DNA of 64,000 nucleotides from the NCBI GenBank assembly GCA_026192395.1, contig WACF01000002.1, positions 124,001-188,000 on the forward strand. Reading direction: 5' to 3'. The stretch is from Proteobacteria bacterium 005FR1 (GTDB lineage Bacteria > Pseudomonadota > Gammaproteobacteria > Pseudomonadales > Cellvibrionaceae). The notes beneath the pieces were generated by a model. The model saw only the letters and a list, made by a program, of their open reading frames with translations, made no database searches and was not told where the DNA came from. The number at the start of each line of letters is the position of its first letter. Position 1 is the first letter of the stretch. The translations under genes were made by a program, and so were the position numbers. Below, piece after piece: positions 57,364-64,000 of the stretch.

Positions 57364-57807
57364 ATGAACATCTTCCAACAAATTCGCTCCGATCATGCTT
57401 CACTCAGGAAGTTGCTGGACGATATCAGCATGACCAAGGGCGATACTGTCGACCGTCGACGTCTTTTCGCGAAGTTGCTCGAAGCAATGCAGACGCATAC
57501 GGTCGCCGAAGAGCAGTCGCTTTATACGGCCCTTATGGGTTGGCCGGAACTGACCGAGCATTGTCGGCACTACGTAATCGAGCATGCTGAGGCAGACGAG
57601 CTGCTGCAGGATCTCGAATACGAAGACATGTCCCACCCGTCCTGGAAGATCAAGTTTTACCGTCTGCGACATGCGCTCGAACGTCACATGGAGGAAGAAG
57701 AGGAACAGATGCTGCCGCGCGCCGAGCAGCTGATGACCGAGTCCCAGGCGAACTATCTGCACGGGATCTACTGTTCTCGAAAGCGCCAGTATCAGCAGGT
57801 GGCCTGA
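57364..57807 (+). CDS. Hemerythrin-like HHE-domain protein
   Basis: The protein has 147 residues with GAGAGGAAACTAG before the ATG. A four-helix hemerythrin domain carries the metal-ligand pattern: H in IRSDHASLRKLL, H and E in THTVAEEQSLY, H in YVIEHAEADEL and H plus acids in LERHMEEEEEQMLPRAE. Such proteins bind a di-iron centre and sense or store oxygen or nitric oxide. It is a single-gene unit with a long upstream region. Function within the family unknown. Confidence 0.92.
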   Translation: MNIFQQIRSDHASLRKLLDDISMTKGDTVDRRRLFAKLLEAMQTHTVAEEQSLYTALMGWPELTEHCRHYVIEHAEADELLQDLEYEDMSHPSWKIKFYRLRHALERHMEEEEEQMLPRAEQLMTESQANYLHGIYCSRKRQYQQVA

Positions 57808-57915
57808 TCTGGAGCAGGGTCTGGTATGGATTACCGCGCCTTGCTGCCCTCTGCTAGAATGCGCGGCTAACGCATGCTTGAACAGTCGACGTATTGAGAG
57901 CGGTGGAGGAAAACG

Positions 57916-58362
57916 ATTTTCGACAGGCTCCTGCAAAAAATCCCCGAGCTTTCTCATTGGGTCACGAACAATGACCAACTGCTATTCGGGGTCGCCATCG
58001 CTTCGCTGGCGGTCTTCCTGGCTTCCCTCGCCCTGATTCCCTGGCTACTCGTTCGCATCCCTCCGGACTACTTCTCACGAGCCCACGAACGTCGTTCGCT
58101 GCTGGCTGGCTACAATCCCTTTCTCGTTATCGTCTTGCGAGTTCTGCGCAACGTGCTCGCGGTCATTTTTATTGTGCTTGGGCTGTTGATGCTCGTTCTG
58201 CCCGGCCAGGGTTTGCTCACCTTGTTTCTCGGCCTGGTAGTGGCCGACTTTCCCGGCAAACATGGCTTGGTCAATTGGCTGGTTTCACACCCGAGCATTT
58301 GTCGGCCGATCAACTGGTTGCGGAGGAGGGCAGGGCGGCAGCCGCTGGAGATGCCCGAGTAG
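57916..58362 (+). CDS. PGPGW-type small membrane protein, probable ATT start
   Basis: The protein has 148 residues if it starts at ATT 57916. Two membrane segments are visible (LLFGVAIASLAVFLASLALIP, about 22-42; NVLAVIFIVLGLLMLVLPGQG, about 77-97), followed by LLTLFLGLVVADFPGKHG and INWLRRRAGRQPLEMPE, the pattern of a conserved pseudomonad-type protein family. VRIPPDYFSRAH between the segments is also typical, so coding clearly extends upstream of the first TTG (58135). The frame opens at 57898 and holds no ATG, GTG or TTG before that. GGAGG (57905-57909) stands 6 bases before ATT 57916, the codon used by infC. CTG 57931 is a less well-placed alternative. Function unknown. Confidence 0.75.
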   Translation: MFDRLLQKIPELSHWVTNNDQLLFGVAIASLAVFLASLALIPWLLVRIPPDYFSRAHERRSLLAGYNPFLVIVLRVLRNVLAVIFIVLGLLMLVLPGQGLLTLFLGLVVADFPGKHGLVNWLVSHPSICRPINWLRRRAGRQPLEMPE

Positions 58363-58370
58363 AGTAGCGA

Positions 58371-58537
58371 CTGTTGAAGCTACCTGCGTACCCAAAACGT
58401 TCGCTTCGCTCATGGGGCAGGCTCTTGCCATCGCAAGGAAAAAGTCGGCTCAACGTACGTGCTCATTTACCGCGTGTAAACTCCGCTTTGTCGCCGACTT
58501 TTTCCTTGCGCTGACTGCCTCGCCGACGCTTCAACAG
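58371..58537. repeat. Nested inverted-repeat element
   Basis: The outer arms CTGTTGAAGC (58371-58380) and GCTTCAACAG (58528-58537) enclose inner arms CGCAAGGAAAAAGTCGGC (58432-58449) and its exact complement (58493-58510), around a 43-base centre containing GTGTAAACTCCGC. It resembles non-coding intergenic repeats of marine gammaproteobacteria. It begins just after the membrane-protein stop. No gene is present in 58363-58856. Confidence 0.75.
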
Positions 58538-58739
58538 CCCCTACACCAAAGCTGGCAAGAACATCGAAGTGAGGTCGAGCGATGGATGGAGCCTTCCGAC
58601 TAATCGGCAGGAAAGCCGATTTGCACAGCGAACGCTGCCCGAAGGGCGAGCCACACGGACGTGGCGAGTGAAACCTTCGCGGGAGGGGCCCCGCGAGGAG
58701 CTAGAGCCTGCCCCGCGAAGCGCATTGGGTACAGGGATG

Positions 58740-58790
58740 GCAGGTTTTTGCTCCTGCAAAACCTGCATTTCCGCCGTCCATGGCGGTCAT
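58740..58790 (+). repeat. Dispersed two-hairpin repeat, copy 2
   Basis: GCAGGTTTTTGCTCCTGCAA followed by CCGCCGTCCATGGCGG is the inverse copy of the repeat at 9031-9081. AGAGCCTGCCCCG and TACAGGGATGG precede it, and ATCGGC-AGGAAA-GCCGAT forms another hairpin at 58601-58618. The spacer therefore holds several repeat modules in a row. Confidence 0.7.
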
Positions 58791-58856
58791 ATTCATGCGT
58801 TTTCAGAAGGTTCCACCCATTGGCCGACCGGGCCGCCGGCACCGAACTATAAAGAT

Positions 58857-59657
58857 TTAATCTCTGCTCGCGTTTTGCTGCCAGAACGGCTGACCAATTG
58901 TCGGAGTGCTGGGCGAGGCAGTCTGCCGCTTCAACATCAGACCTGCGGTAAAAGCCTGCCTCCCCGCATTGATGGCGCCAGCGAAAGCGCTCGCCATCGC
59001 CGGCGGATTCTGTGCTTTTGCCACTGCGGTATTCAGAAGAACTGCGTCAAAACCCATTTCCATGGCCTCACAGGCTTGCGAGGGTGAGCCGATGCCCGCG
59101 TCGATGATCAGCGGAATTTTCGGCAAACGTTTGCGGAGAGTGGTGAGGTTCACTTTGTTCAGTAAACCCTGACCGGTGCCGATGGGCGCACCCCAGGGCA
59201 TCAGTACCTGGCAGCCAACGTCCAGCAAACGCTGGCAGAGGACCAAGTCATCGGTGCAATAGGGCAGGACCTTGAATCCCCTTTGAATGAGTTCCCGCGA
59301 CGCCTCGAGCAGCGAGAAGGGATCGGGCTGCAGGTTGTAGTCGTCGCCGATCACTTCGAGCTTCAGCCAGTCGGTTTCGAAAAGCTCGCGAGACATTTCC
59401 GCCGTGGTAATCGCTTCTTTCACTGATTTGCAGCCGGCGGTATTTGGCAGCAGCTTGCAGCCAGTGTCCCGGATTGCCTGCCAGAAGCTTTCGCCGCCCT
59501 TGCTATTGGGCGATTGGCGCCGGAGACCGAGCGTAACGATCTGTGAGCCGGACGCGGCGATGCTTTCCAGCATGACCTGCGGCGAAGGATAAAGCGCGGT
59601 GCCGAGCAGAAAACGGGAATCGAATCGTTCGCCGTAGATCGTCAGTTCGTCAGCCAT
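58857..59657 (-). CDS. thiG: Thiazole synthase
   Basis: The protein has 266 residues. It makes the thiazole phosphate of thiamine from deoxyxylulose phosphate, dehydroglycine and ThiS thiocarboxylate. The Schiff-base lysine is in [10 protein letters not shown]; the phosphate site is in [19 protein letters not shown] and [10 protein letters not shown]. Its ATG overlaps the thiS stop as TAATG. ThiO encoded upstream supplies the glycine imine, so this organism uses the aerobic glycine oxidase route. Confidence 0.96.
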   Translation of the reverse strand: MADELTIYGERFDSRFLLGTALYPSPQVMLESIAASGSQIVTLGLRRQSPNSKGGESFWQAIRDTGCKLLPNTAGCKSVKEAITTAEMSRELFETDWLKLEVIGDDYNLQPDPFSLLEASRELIQRGFKVLPYCTDDLVLCQRLLDVGCQVLMPWGAPIGTGQGLLNKVNLTTLRKRLPKIPLIIDAGIGSPSQACEAMEMGFDAVLLNTAVAKAQNPPAMASAFAGAINAGRQAFTAGLMLKRQTASPSTPTIGQPFWQQNASRD

Positions 59658-59854
59658 TAGCCACCTCCCACCGGTGCAACCACATCGACCTTGTCACCGT
59701 CCTGCAAGTCGACACTCTCGTAGGCGGAACGGGGCACGAAGTCGCCGTTGATTGCCACTGCGCATTTCTCGCCGTAGTTCCATTCGGTCATTACGGCGCT
59801 CAAGCGACTTTCGCTGGTTTCTACCCATTCATCATTCAAACTGACTTTCGGCAT
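59657..59854 (-). CDS. thiS: Sulfur carrier protein ThiS
   Basis: The protein has 65 residues with a ubiquitin-like fold, ending in GGG, where the terminal glycine is turned into a thiocarboxylate. [18 protein letters not shown] is the standard C-terminus. It lies between thiO (14 bases upstream) and thiG (one-base overlap) in the same operon. The activating enzyme ThiF is not in the window. Confidence 0.94.
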   Translation of the reverse strand: MPKVSLNDEWVETSESRLSAVMTEWNYGEKCAVAINGDFVPRSAYESVDLQDGDKVDVVAPVGGG

Positions 59855-59868
59855 GCTGAAGATTTTCC

Positions 59869-60999
59869 TTAGCGGCTGATCGGCGCGACTGAGGCGCGAT
59901 CGGCTTCGCTGTGATGATGCACAAGATTATTCCAGAAGTGTCCGCGGCTCCCCTGGTCAAGGAACTGGGCGAGGTGATCAACCATGACGGGCGCGAGCAG
60001 GTAGCCGTGACGGTAAAGGCCGTTGATTGAAATACACGAGCCGTTCACCGTGATCCGTGGCAGGTTATCCGCATAGGCGGGTCGCAGGTTGGTATCGGTT
60101 TCGATGACCCGCGCTTCGGCCAGAGCGGGATTGATGGTATAGAGCGCGCTGGCCAGTTCCAGGGTGGACTGCAGACTGATGGGCGAGCGGTCTTCACTTT
60201 CGATCTCGGTAGCGCCGATGATGAAGCGCTGCTGCGGTTTCGGCACCACATACAGTTTGTAACGCGGGTGCATCAGTCGCACCGCGTGTTGCAGTCGCAC
60301 TTCGCCGGTTTCCACCCACATCACTTCACCGCGTACACCGCGCAGGCCCGGGTGGTTTTCCTTGCTGCCCATGCCTCGACAATCGACGACGTAATTGAAA
60401 TTGCCCAAGAGATCGAGTTCGCCGTTTGTGAATATTACGGGGGTGTTGTCGACGCAGTGCCCGCCCAGTTTGCCTATTTGGTTCAACAGACACCCGAGCA
60501 GGTGGCGGTTGTCCACATGCGCCTCACCGGGTAGATAAAGCGCCTGCGGGAAGTGGGCCAGGTCGGGCTCATAATCTGCCAGCTCCCGCTGGTCGAGCCA
60601 GCGGCTGTTATCGTCGTGTTGCAGGCGCGTTTGCAGGTCGTATTTGAACTGCTGCAGTTCCGCTGCGTCCTGAGCGTGGGCCACCACAATGCTGCCGCTG
60701 TTGCCGTACTGTACTGGCGAGGGCAAATCACTGTTCAGCTCCGACAGCCACTGCGGCCAGAGTGCAAGGGAAGCCATGCCGAGGTGGTAGACCAGTGGCT
60801 CGGAGCTCACGACTTCGCTCAGGGGGGAAATCATTGCCGCCGCCGTGTGGGCGGCAGAGCGGGGCTGGTCGAAACTGCCGGCTTCGAAGAGGCTGACCCG
60901 GTGCCCTTGGCGGAGCAGCCGCCAGGCGAGCAGGCGGCCGAGCAGTCCGGCCCCGACAATGGCGATCTCGAGAGGGCGCCCGAAAGTTGAACGGGTCAT
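59869..60999 (-). CDS. thiO: Glycine oxidase ThiO
   Basis: The protein has 376 residues, an FAD amine oxidase of the DAO fold. The dinucleotide motif is EIAIVGAGLLGRLLAWRLL. GEAHVDNRHLLGCL and RITVNGSCISINGLYRHGYLLAPVM are typical of ThiO. It oxidises glycine to the imine needed by ThiG. The frame is open 19 codons upstream, but ATG 60999 gives the normal N-terminus. It is the first gene after the TPP riboswitch. Confidence 0.93.
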   Translation of the reverse strand: MTRSTFGRPLEIAIVGAGLLGRLLAWRLLRQGHRVSLFEAGSFDQPRSAAHTAAAMISPLSEVVSSEPLVYHLGMASLALWPQWLSELNSDLPSPVQYGNSGSIVVAHAQDAAELQQFKYDLQTRLQHDDNSRWLDQRELADYEPDLAHFPQALYLPGEAHVDNRHLLGCLLNQIGKLGGHCVDNTPVIFTNGELDLLGNFNYVVDCRGMGSKENHPGLRGVRGEVMWVETGEVRLQHAVRLMHPRYKLYVVPKPQQRFIIGATEIESEDRSPISLQSTLELASALYTINPALAEARVIETDTNLRPAYADNLPRITVNGSCISINGLYRHGYLLAPVMVDHLAQFLDQGSRGHFWNNLVHHHSEADRASVAPISR

Positions 61000-61091
61000 G
61001 GTCACCTGGCTCCCGCATGTTGAACGACGGGCGCGGCAGCGTGGGCGCTTGCCCAAGGGAGGCAGAAAGGACAGCTGAAGCGGTTGGGCAT

Positions 61092-61201
61092 CTTGTTTCC
61101 TACGCAGGTATCAACCTGATCAGGTTCGGCGGGTTCAGCGTTGCTGATCTCAGCCAACCGCATTGGCCCGAATCCGGGCTGGCGACCGGCGCCCCGACAA
61201 G
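61092..61201 (-). promoter_or_regulatory. TPP riboswitch (THI element)
   Basis: On the minus strand CTTGTCGGGGCGCC is followed by GGCTGAGATCAGC, AACGCTGAACCCG, CCTGATCAGGTTGATACCTGC and GTAGGAAACAAG, the complete THI-box series with P1 formed by CTTGT/ACAAG. It stands about 90 bases before thiO and should turn off thiO-thiS-thiG when thiamine diphosphate is plentiful. Confidence 0.96.
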
Positions 61202-61324
61202 ATTAAAACGGGCAGTCTACTGGCTGCATTGTTTCCCATCAAGGGAAGGCTATCTATGAGAAAGAGCCATTAGCAACGCGATACCGGGAAAGTGCGACGA
61301 GGCTGCGAGCCGCGGGAGCGATGA

Positions 61325-62734
61325 TCAGTCCTCGCTGCTTTCCGGCGACCTGGCGAAGCAATCGTTGAGGCTATTGTAACGGACGTTCACCGCTTCGACC
61401 CGGGACAGAACCTCGCCCTTGGCGAGTTTGGTCGTCATCAGATCGCCGGGCTGCAGTTCCGCGCTGTTGCGCAGAATATTGCCGTTCCCATCCAGGGCAA
61501 GGCTGTAGCCCCGCTGAATGGTCTTCAGCGGGCTCACGGTATCGAGCAGCTCCGTCTGCTGGGCCAGCCGCCGTCGGCGGTGCTCCAGATGCTGCCGCGA
61601 GCACAGCTGCAGGTGGTGCAGCAGTTGTTCCAGTCGCTTGCGATGTTGGCCGATTTTCTCCAGCGGCACGCAGCGGCGATGGCGGTTGGTCGCCACCAGC
61701 AGACGATTGCCGCTGGCTTGCAGTTTATGCTGCATTGCCCGCTTCAGGCGAAGTTCCAGCCCGTCGAGCTGTTGCGCCCGCTGCTGAAGCCGCTCGCCCG
61801 GATGGCGCAGATGAGCGGTCAGGGCCTTGAGATGATTGCGCCTTTGATCGAAACACCGGGCCATGATCCGGCCCAGCAGCGCCTCGTAGCTGGCGAAAGT
61901 GCGAAGCCATTCCTCCCGATCGGGACTGAGCATTTCCGCCGCCGCCGAGGGTGTGGGCGCGCGCGCATCGGCCACGAAGTCGGCGATGGTCACATCCACT
62001 TCATGACCCACTGCGCAGACCACCGGCACGTCACTGGCATAAACCGCCCGGGCGACGATTTCCTCGTTGAAAGGCCAGAGGTCCTCCAGCGAGCCGCCGC
62101 CGCGCGCCAGCAAAATCACATCGAACAACTCGGCGCTGTTGGCCAGCTTGATGGCGCGCTCGATCTGGCGCGCCGCGCCCTCACCCTGAACCGCCACGGG
62201 AATCACAGTCACGGGAATGGCGGGGAAGCGCCGTGCAAGGACGGTGAGAATGTCGTGAATGGCAGCGCCGGTGGGCGAGGTGATCGCCGCGATATGCCTG
62301 GGCAGCTTCGGGATGGCTTTTTTGTGAGCCGTATCAAACAGGCCTTCCTTGTGCAGCTTGGTCTTCAGCGCCTCGAAGGCCCTTTGCAGGACACCGAAGC
62401 CGGCTTCCTCCATGTGCTCCACGATCAGTTGGTAGTCTCCGCGGCCTTCATAGAGGCTAACCCGTCCCCGCACTACCGCATGCTTGCCGAGTGCCGGCTT
62501 GAAGCGCACCAGATTGTTGCGGCTGCGGAACATTGCACAGCGCACCTGGGCTTCCTTGTCCTTCAGGGTGAAGTACCAGTGGCCCGACGAGGGTGCCGAA
62601 AAATTGGAGATCTCCCCCTCCACCCAGAGCAGGGACAGATGGGTTTCCAGCAGCTGGCGCGCCTTGCGGTTCAACTGGGAGACGGTCAGGACGTCGCGGG
62701 GGGGTGCGGCGGTAAAAAGGTCGTCGTTTTGCAT
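61325..62734 (-). CDS. xseA: Exodeoxyribonuclease VII large subunit
   Basis: The protein has 469 residues. An OB-fold domain (LLWVEGEISNFSAPSSGHWYF) is followed by the catalytic region (AAITSPTGAAIHDIL, ILLARGGGSLEDLWPFNEE, CAVGHEVDVTIADFVAD) and a long arginine/glutamine-rich coiled-coil before the conserved IQRGYSLAL end. With XseB it degrades single-stranded DNA in repair. xseB is not in the window. It is a single gene here. Confidence 0.96.
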   Translation of the reverse strand: MQNDDLFTAAPPRDVLTVSQLNRKARQLLETHLSLLWVEGEISNFSAPSSGHWYFTLKDKEAQVRCAMFRSRNNLVRFKPALGKHAVVRGRVSLYEGRGDYQLIVEHMEEAGFGVLQRAFEALKTKLHKEGLFDTAHKKAIPKLPRHIAAITSPTGAAIHDILTVLARRFPAIPVTVIPVAVQGEGAARQIERAIKLANSAELFDVILLARGGGSLEDLWPFNEEIVARAVYASDVPVVCAVGHEVDVTIADFVADARAPTPSAAAEMLSPDREEWLRTFASYEALLGRIMARCFDQRRNHLKALTAHLRHPGERLQQRAQQLDGLELRLKRAMQHKLQASGNRLLVATNRHRRCVPLEKIGQHRKRLEQLLHHLQLCSRQHLEHRRRRLAQQTELLDTVSPLKTIQRGYSLALDGNGNILRNSAELQPGDLMTTKLAKGEVLSRVEAVNVRYNSLNDCFARSPESSED

Positions 62735-63175
62735 CGCGGCATTCTAGGCGAAGCGCGCCCGACAGAACAGCTCCCGGGTGACAGCGGTGATCTCCCATGA
62801 AGGCCTTGGAAGGCCGAATAGCCCCGGGACACTACGCCAGAAGATGGCTAAGCGCGCGTGGGCCATTTGCCCCGCCTGAACCTTCGCCTGGCGACACTGT
62901 CGACCGAGTTCACAGCTCTTTCTCGGCCATTTAGCCGTTTCAGCGCGGGCGTGAGGGCACACCGCATGTGCAGTGCGTCGACCTTGAGTGCGTCTGAAGC
63001 GATTTCGCTACCGGTCGCGCTCCAATTTGCGACCTGATTATTGCCGTGTTTTCTGAGGCTGGCGGGCAAAGTTGCTTGTCATCACAAAACGTGCAATCAG
63101 ACGCCAATGAGCCCGGCCCGGTCCCGTTTGAGTTTCTATACTTCGGCTAACTCTAAATCGATGGGGCATTTTTGA
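62735..63175. other. Gene-free divergent spacer
   Basis: These 441 bases lie between the divergent xseA gene and the secreted-protein gene. Short open frames have no family features. No convincing promoter pair, terminator or repeat is seen; TATACT (63138-63143) before the secreted-protein gene is a possible -10 without a matching -35. Confidence 0.4.
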
Positions 63176-64000
63176 ATGAAGCATTTTGTAGCAGGGGTCT
63201 TGTCATTGGCGGTTGGATTTTCCCTGCCGGTGTCGAGCGGAACGATCTTTTCCGATTCTTTCGAATCTGGTGATTTGCGTGGATCGAGCGCATTCTCTTG
63301 GGACGATACCACCCGCACCTATCTCGTGAAGCGGGATTCGCAGCAGGGCGACATGATGATCTACGACGATGCGAAGGTCGCCATTCCCTACGGGTATGAC
63401 AGGCAGTGGCAGGCAAAGGACGGCGATGTGTCGATGCTGTTTAACTATCCCGCCGGCGAGTTCTGGTCCGAGCAACGTTTCAGTTTGCGAGACGCACATC
63501 CGGATATGTGGATCCGCTTCTGGCTGAAGGTGCCGATCAACTTCAAGCATTCGTCCAACTCCCCGACCAACAACAAGCTGTTCGCGCTCTGGATGGATGA
63601 ATACTCCAGCAAGGGAGCCGGGCCAACCGCCTTCTGGACGTTCTGGCACGATGGAAATAATGGCAGTAACCTGGCTTACCACTACTCGCCAGGCGGCTAT
63701 AAAACAGCGAACTCGGCGAAGGAATACAAATCTTTTATCCGCTACCCGGAGGATCAGGGGCGCTGGATGCAAATCGTCATGCACGTAAAGGCCGCCAGCA
63801 GTACTTCGTCCAATGACGGGGTGATGCAGTTCTGGCGACGATGGGCTGATGAATCATCCTTCACTCTCTTTCATGATCATCGCGAGGCGGACATCGGCAT
63901 ACCGTCCGGTGGTCCGGCGGGTTGGAAGGCGGGATATCTAATGGGTTGGAGTAATCCCGCCTATGCCGAAGACACCGATTGGCTGATGGATGATATTGTT
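63176..64000 (+). CDS. Secreted polysaccharide-lyase-like protein (3' truncated by window)
   Basis: The frame stays open to the last base; 275 residues are visible. A signal peptide (MKHFVAGVLSLAVGFSLPVSS) starts the protein, with GGGG upstream of the ATG. The mature part looks like one jelly-roll (concanavalin-type) domain: SDSFESGDLRG, MWIRFWLKVPINF, NNKLFALWMDEY, RWMQIVMHVKAAS and the final TDWLMDDIV, a pattern seen in polysaccharide lyases and glycan-binding proteins of this fold. Catalytic residues cannot be assigned. It fits the polysaccharide theme at the other end of the window. Family call is tentative. Confidence 0.7.
   Translation, partial: MKHFVAGVLSLAVGFSLPVSSGTIFSDSFESGDLRGSSAFSWDDTTRTYLVKRDSQQGDMMIYDDAKVAIPYGYDRQWQAKDGDVSMLFNYPAGEFWSEQRFSLRDAHPDMWIRFWLKVPINFKHSSNSPTNNKLFALWMDEYSSKGAGPTAFWTFWHDGNNGSNLAYHYSPGGYKTANSAKEYKSFIRYPEDQGRWMQIVMHVKAASSTSSNDGVMQFWRRWADESSFTLFHDHREADIGIPSGGPAGWKAGYLMGWSNPAYAEDTDWLMDDIV

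Noticed and set aside
56931-57590. A 219-codon frame between the EEP gene and hemerythrin
   Set aside because: It overlaps the well-supported hemerythrin gene out of frame, has no ribosome binding site and no recognisable features.
62848-63069. Short minus-strand frames before xseA
   Set aside because: Arg-rich, no homology-like features, and no ribosome binding sites.

Overview
The window is chromosomal DNA of a marine-type gammaproteobacterium, probably from or near the Cellvibrionales; the genus cannot be named from sequence alone. The main evidence is gene order. From queA to der (10.4-52.1 kb) the genes follow the core block known in Pseudomonas (queA-tgt-secD-secF, suhB, trmJ, iscR-iscS, ndk-rlmN-pilF-rodZ-ispG-hisS-yfgM-bamB-der), while laminarin-type glycoside hydrolases, an Entner-Doudoroff operon and a TonB-dependent receptor point to a polysaccharide-feeding marine bacterium.

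Region by region. 0-3.6 kb: the C-terminal part of a GH3 exo-beta-glucosidase, a secreted GH16 laminarinase and a membrane-anchored AraC-type regulator. 3.6-8.6 kb: a tightly coupled minus-strand operon edd-glk-eda-zwf with a HexR-like operator before edd; together with the hydrolases it takes beta-glucan to glucose, glucose 6-phosphate and pyruvate. 8.7-10.2 kb: tRNA-Leu(CAA) with its terminator, a dispersed repeat and an aldolase carrying a signal peptide. 10.4-15.9 kb: queA, tgt, secD, secF, with no yajC in its usual place. 15.9-30.8 kb: an accessory block lying where secF and suhB are normally near neighbours. It holds a 1504-residue hybrid kinase/GGDEF/EAL protein, an ABC-type binding protein, a TonB-dependent receptor, two small citrate-synthase-like proteins in tandem, an SDR plus TPP-enzyme pair, and a soluble PAS hybrid kinase.

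30.8-34.1 kb: suhB, trmJ, a repeat-rich convergent spacer and two thioredoxin-fold exported proteins. 34.2-42.4 kb: an iron-sulfur operon iscR-iscS-sufB-sufC-sufD-sufS-sufA-sufT-sufE behind two abutting IscR boxes, sitting where relatives carry iscRSUA-hscBA-fdx. 42.6-52.1 kb: the conserved ndk-to-der housekeeping run. 52.1-58.4 kb: a DUF72 protein, a flavin-binding-fold protein, a small unknown protein, a phospholipase D fused to a VTT domain with a partner EEP hydrolase, a hemerythrin-like protein, and a PGPGW-type membrane protein whose best start codon is ATT. 58.4-58.9 kb is packed with inverted repeats. 58.9-61.2 kb: thiO-thiS-thiG under a TPP riboswitch. 61.3-62.7 kb: xseA. The window ends inside a secreted protein that resembles polysaccharide lyases.

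The most unusual content is the tandem of citrate-synthase-like genes, both lacking most canonical catalytic residues, with an apparent one-base frameshift at the end of the first; the wholesale SUF-for-ISC replacement at a fixed locus; and the receptor / binding-protein / giant sensor cassette next to the citrate-synthase pair.
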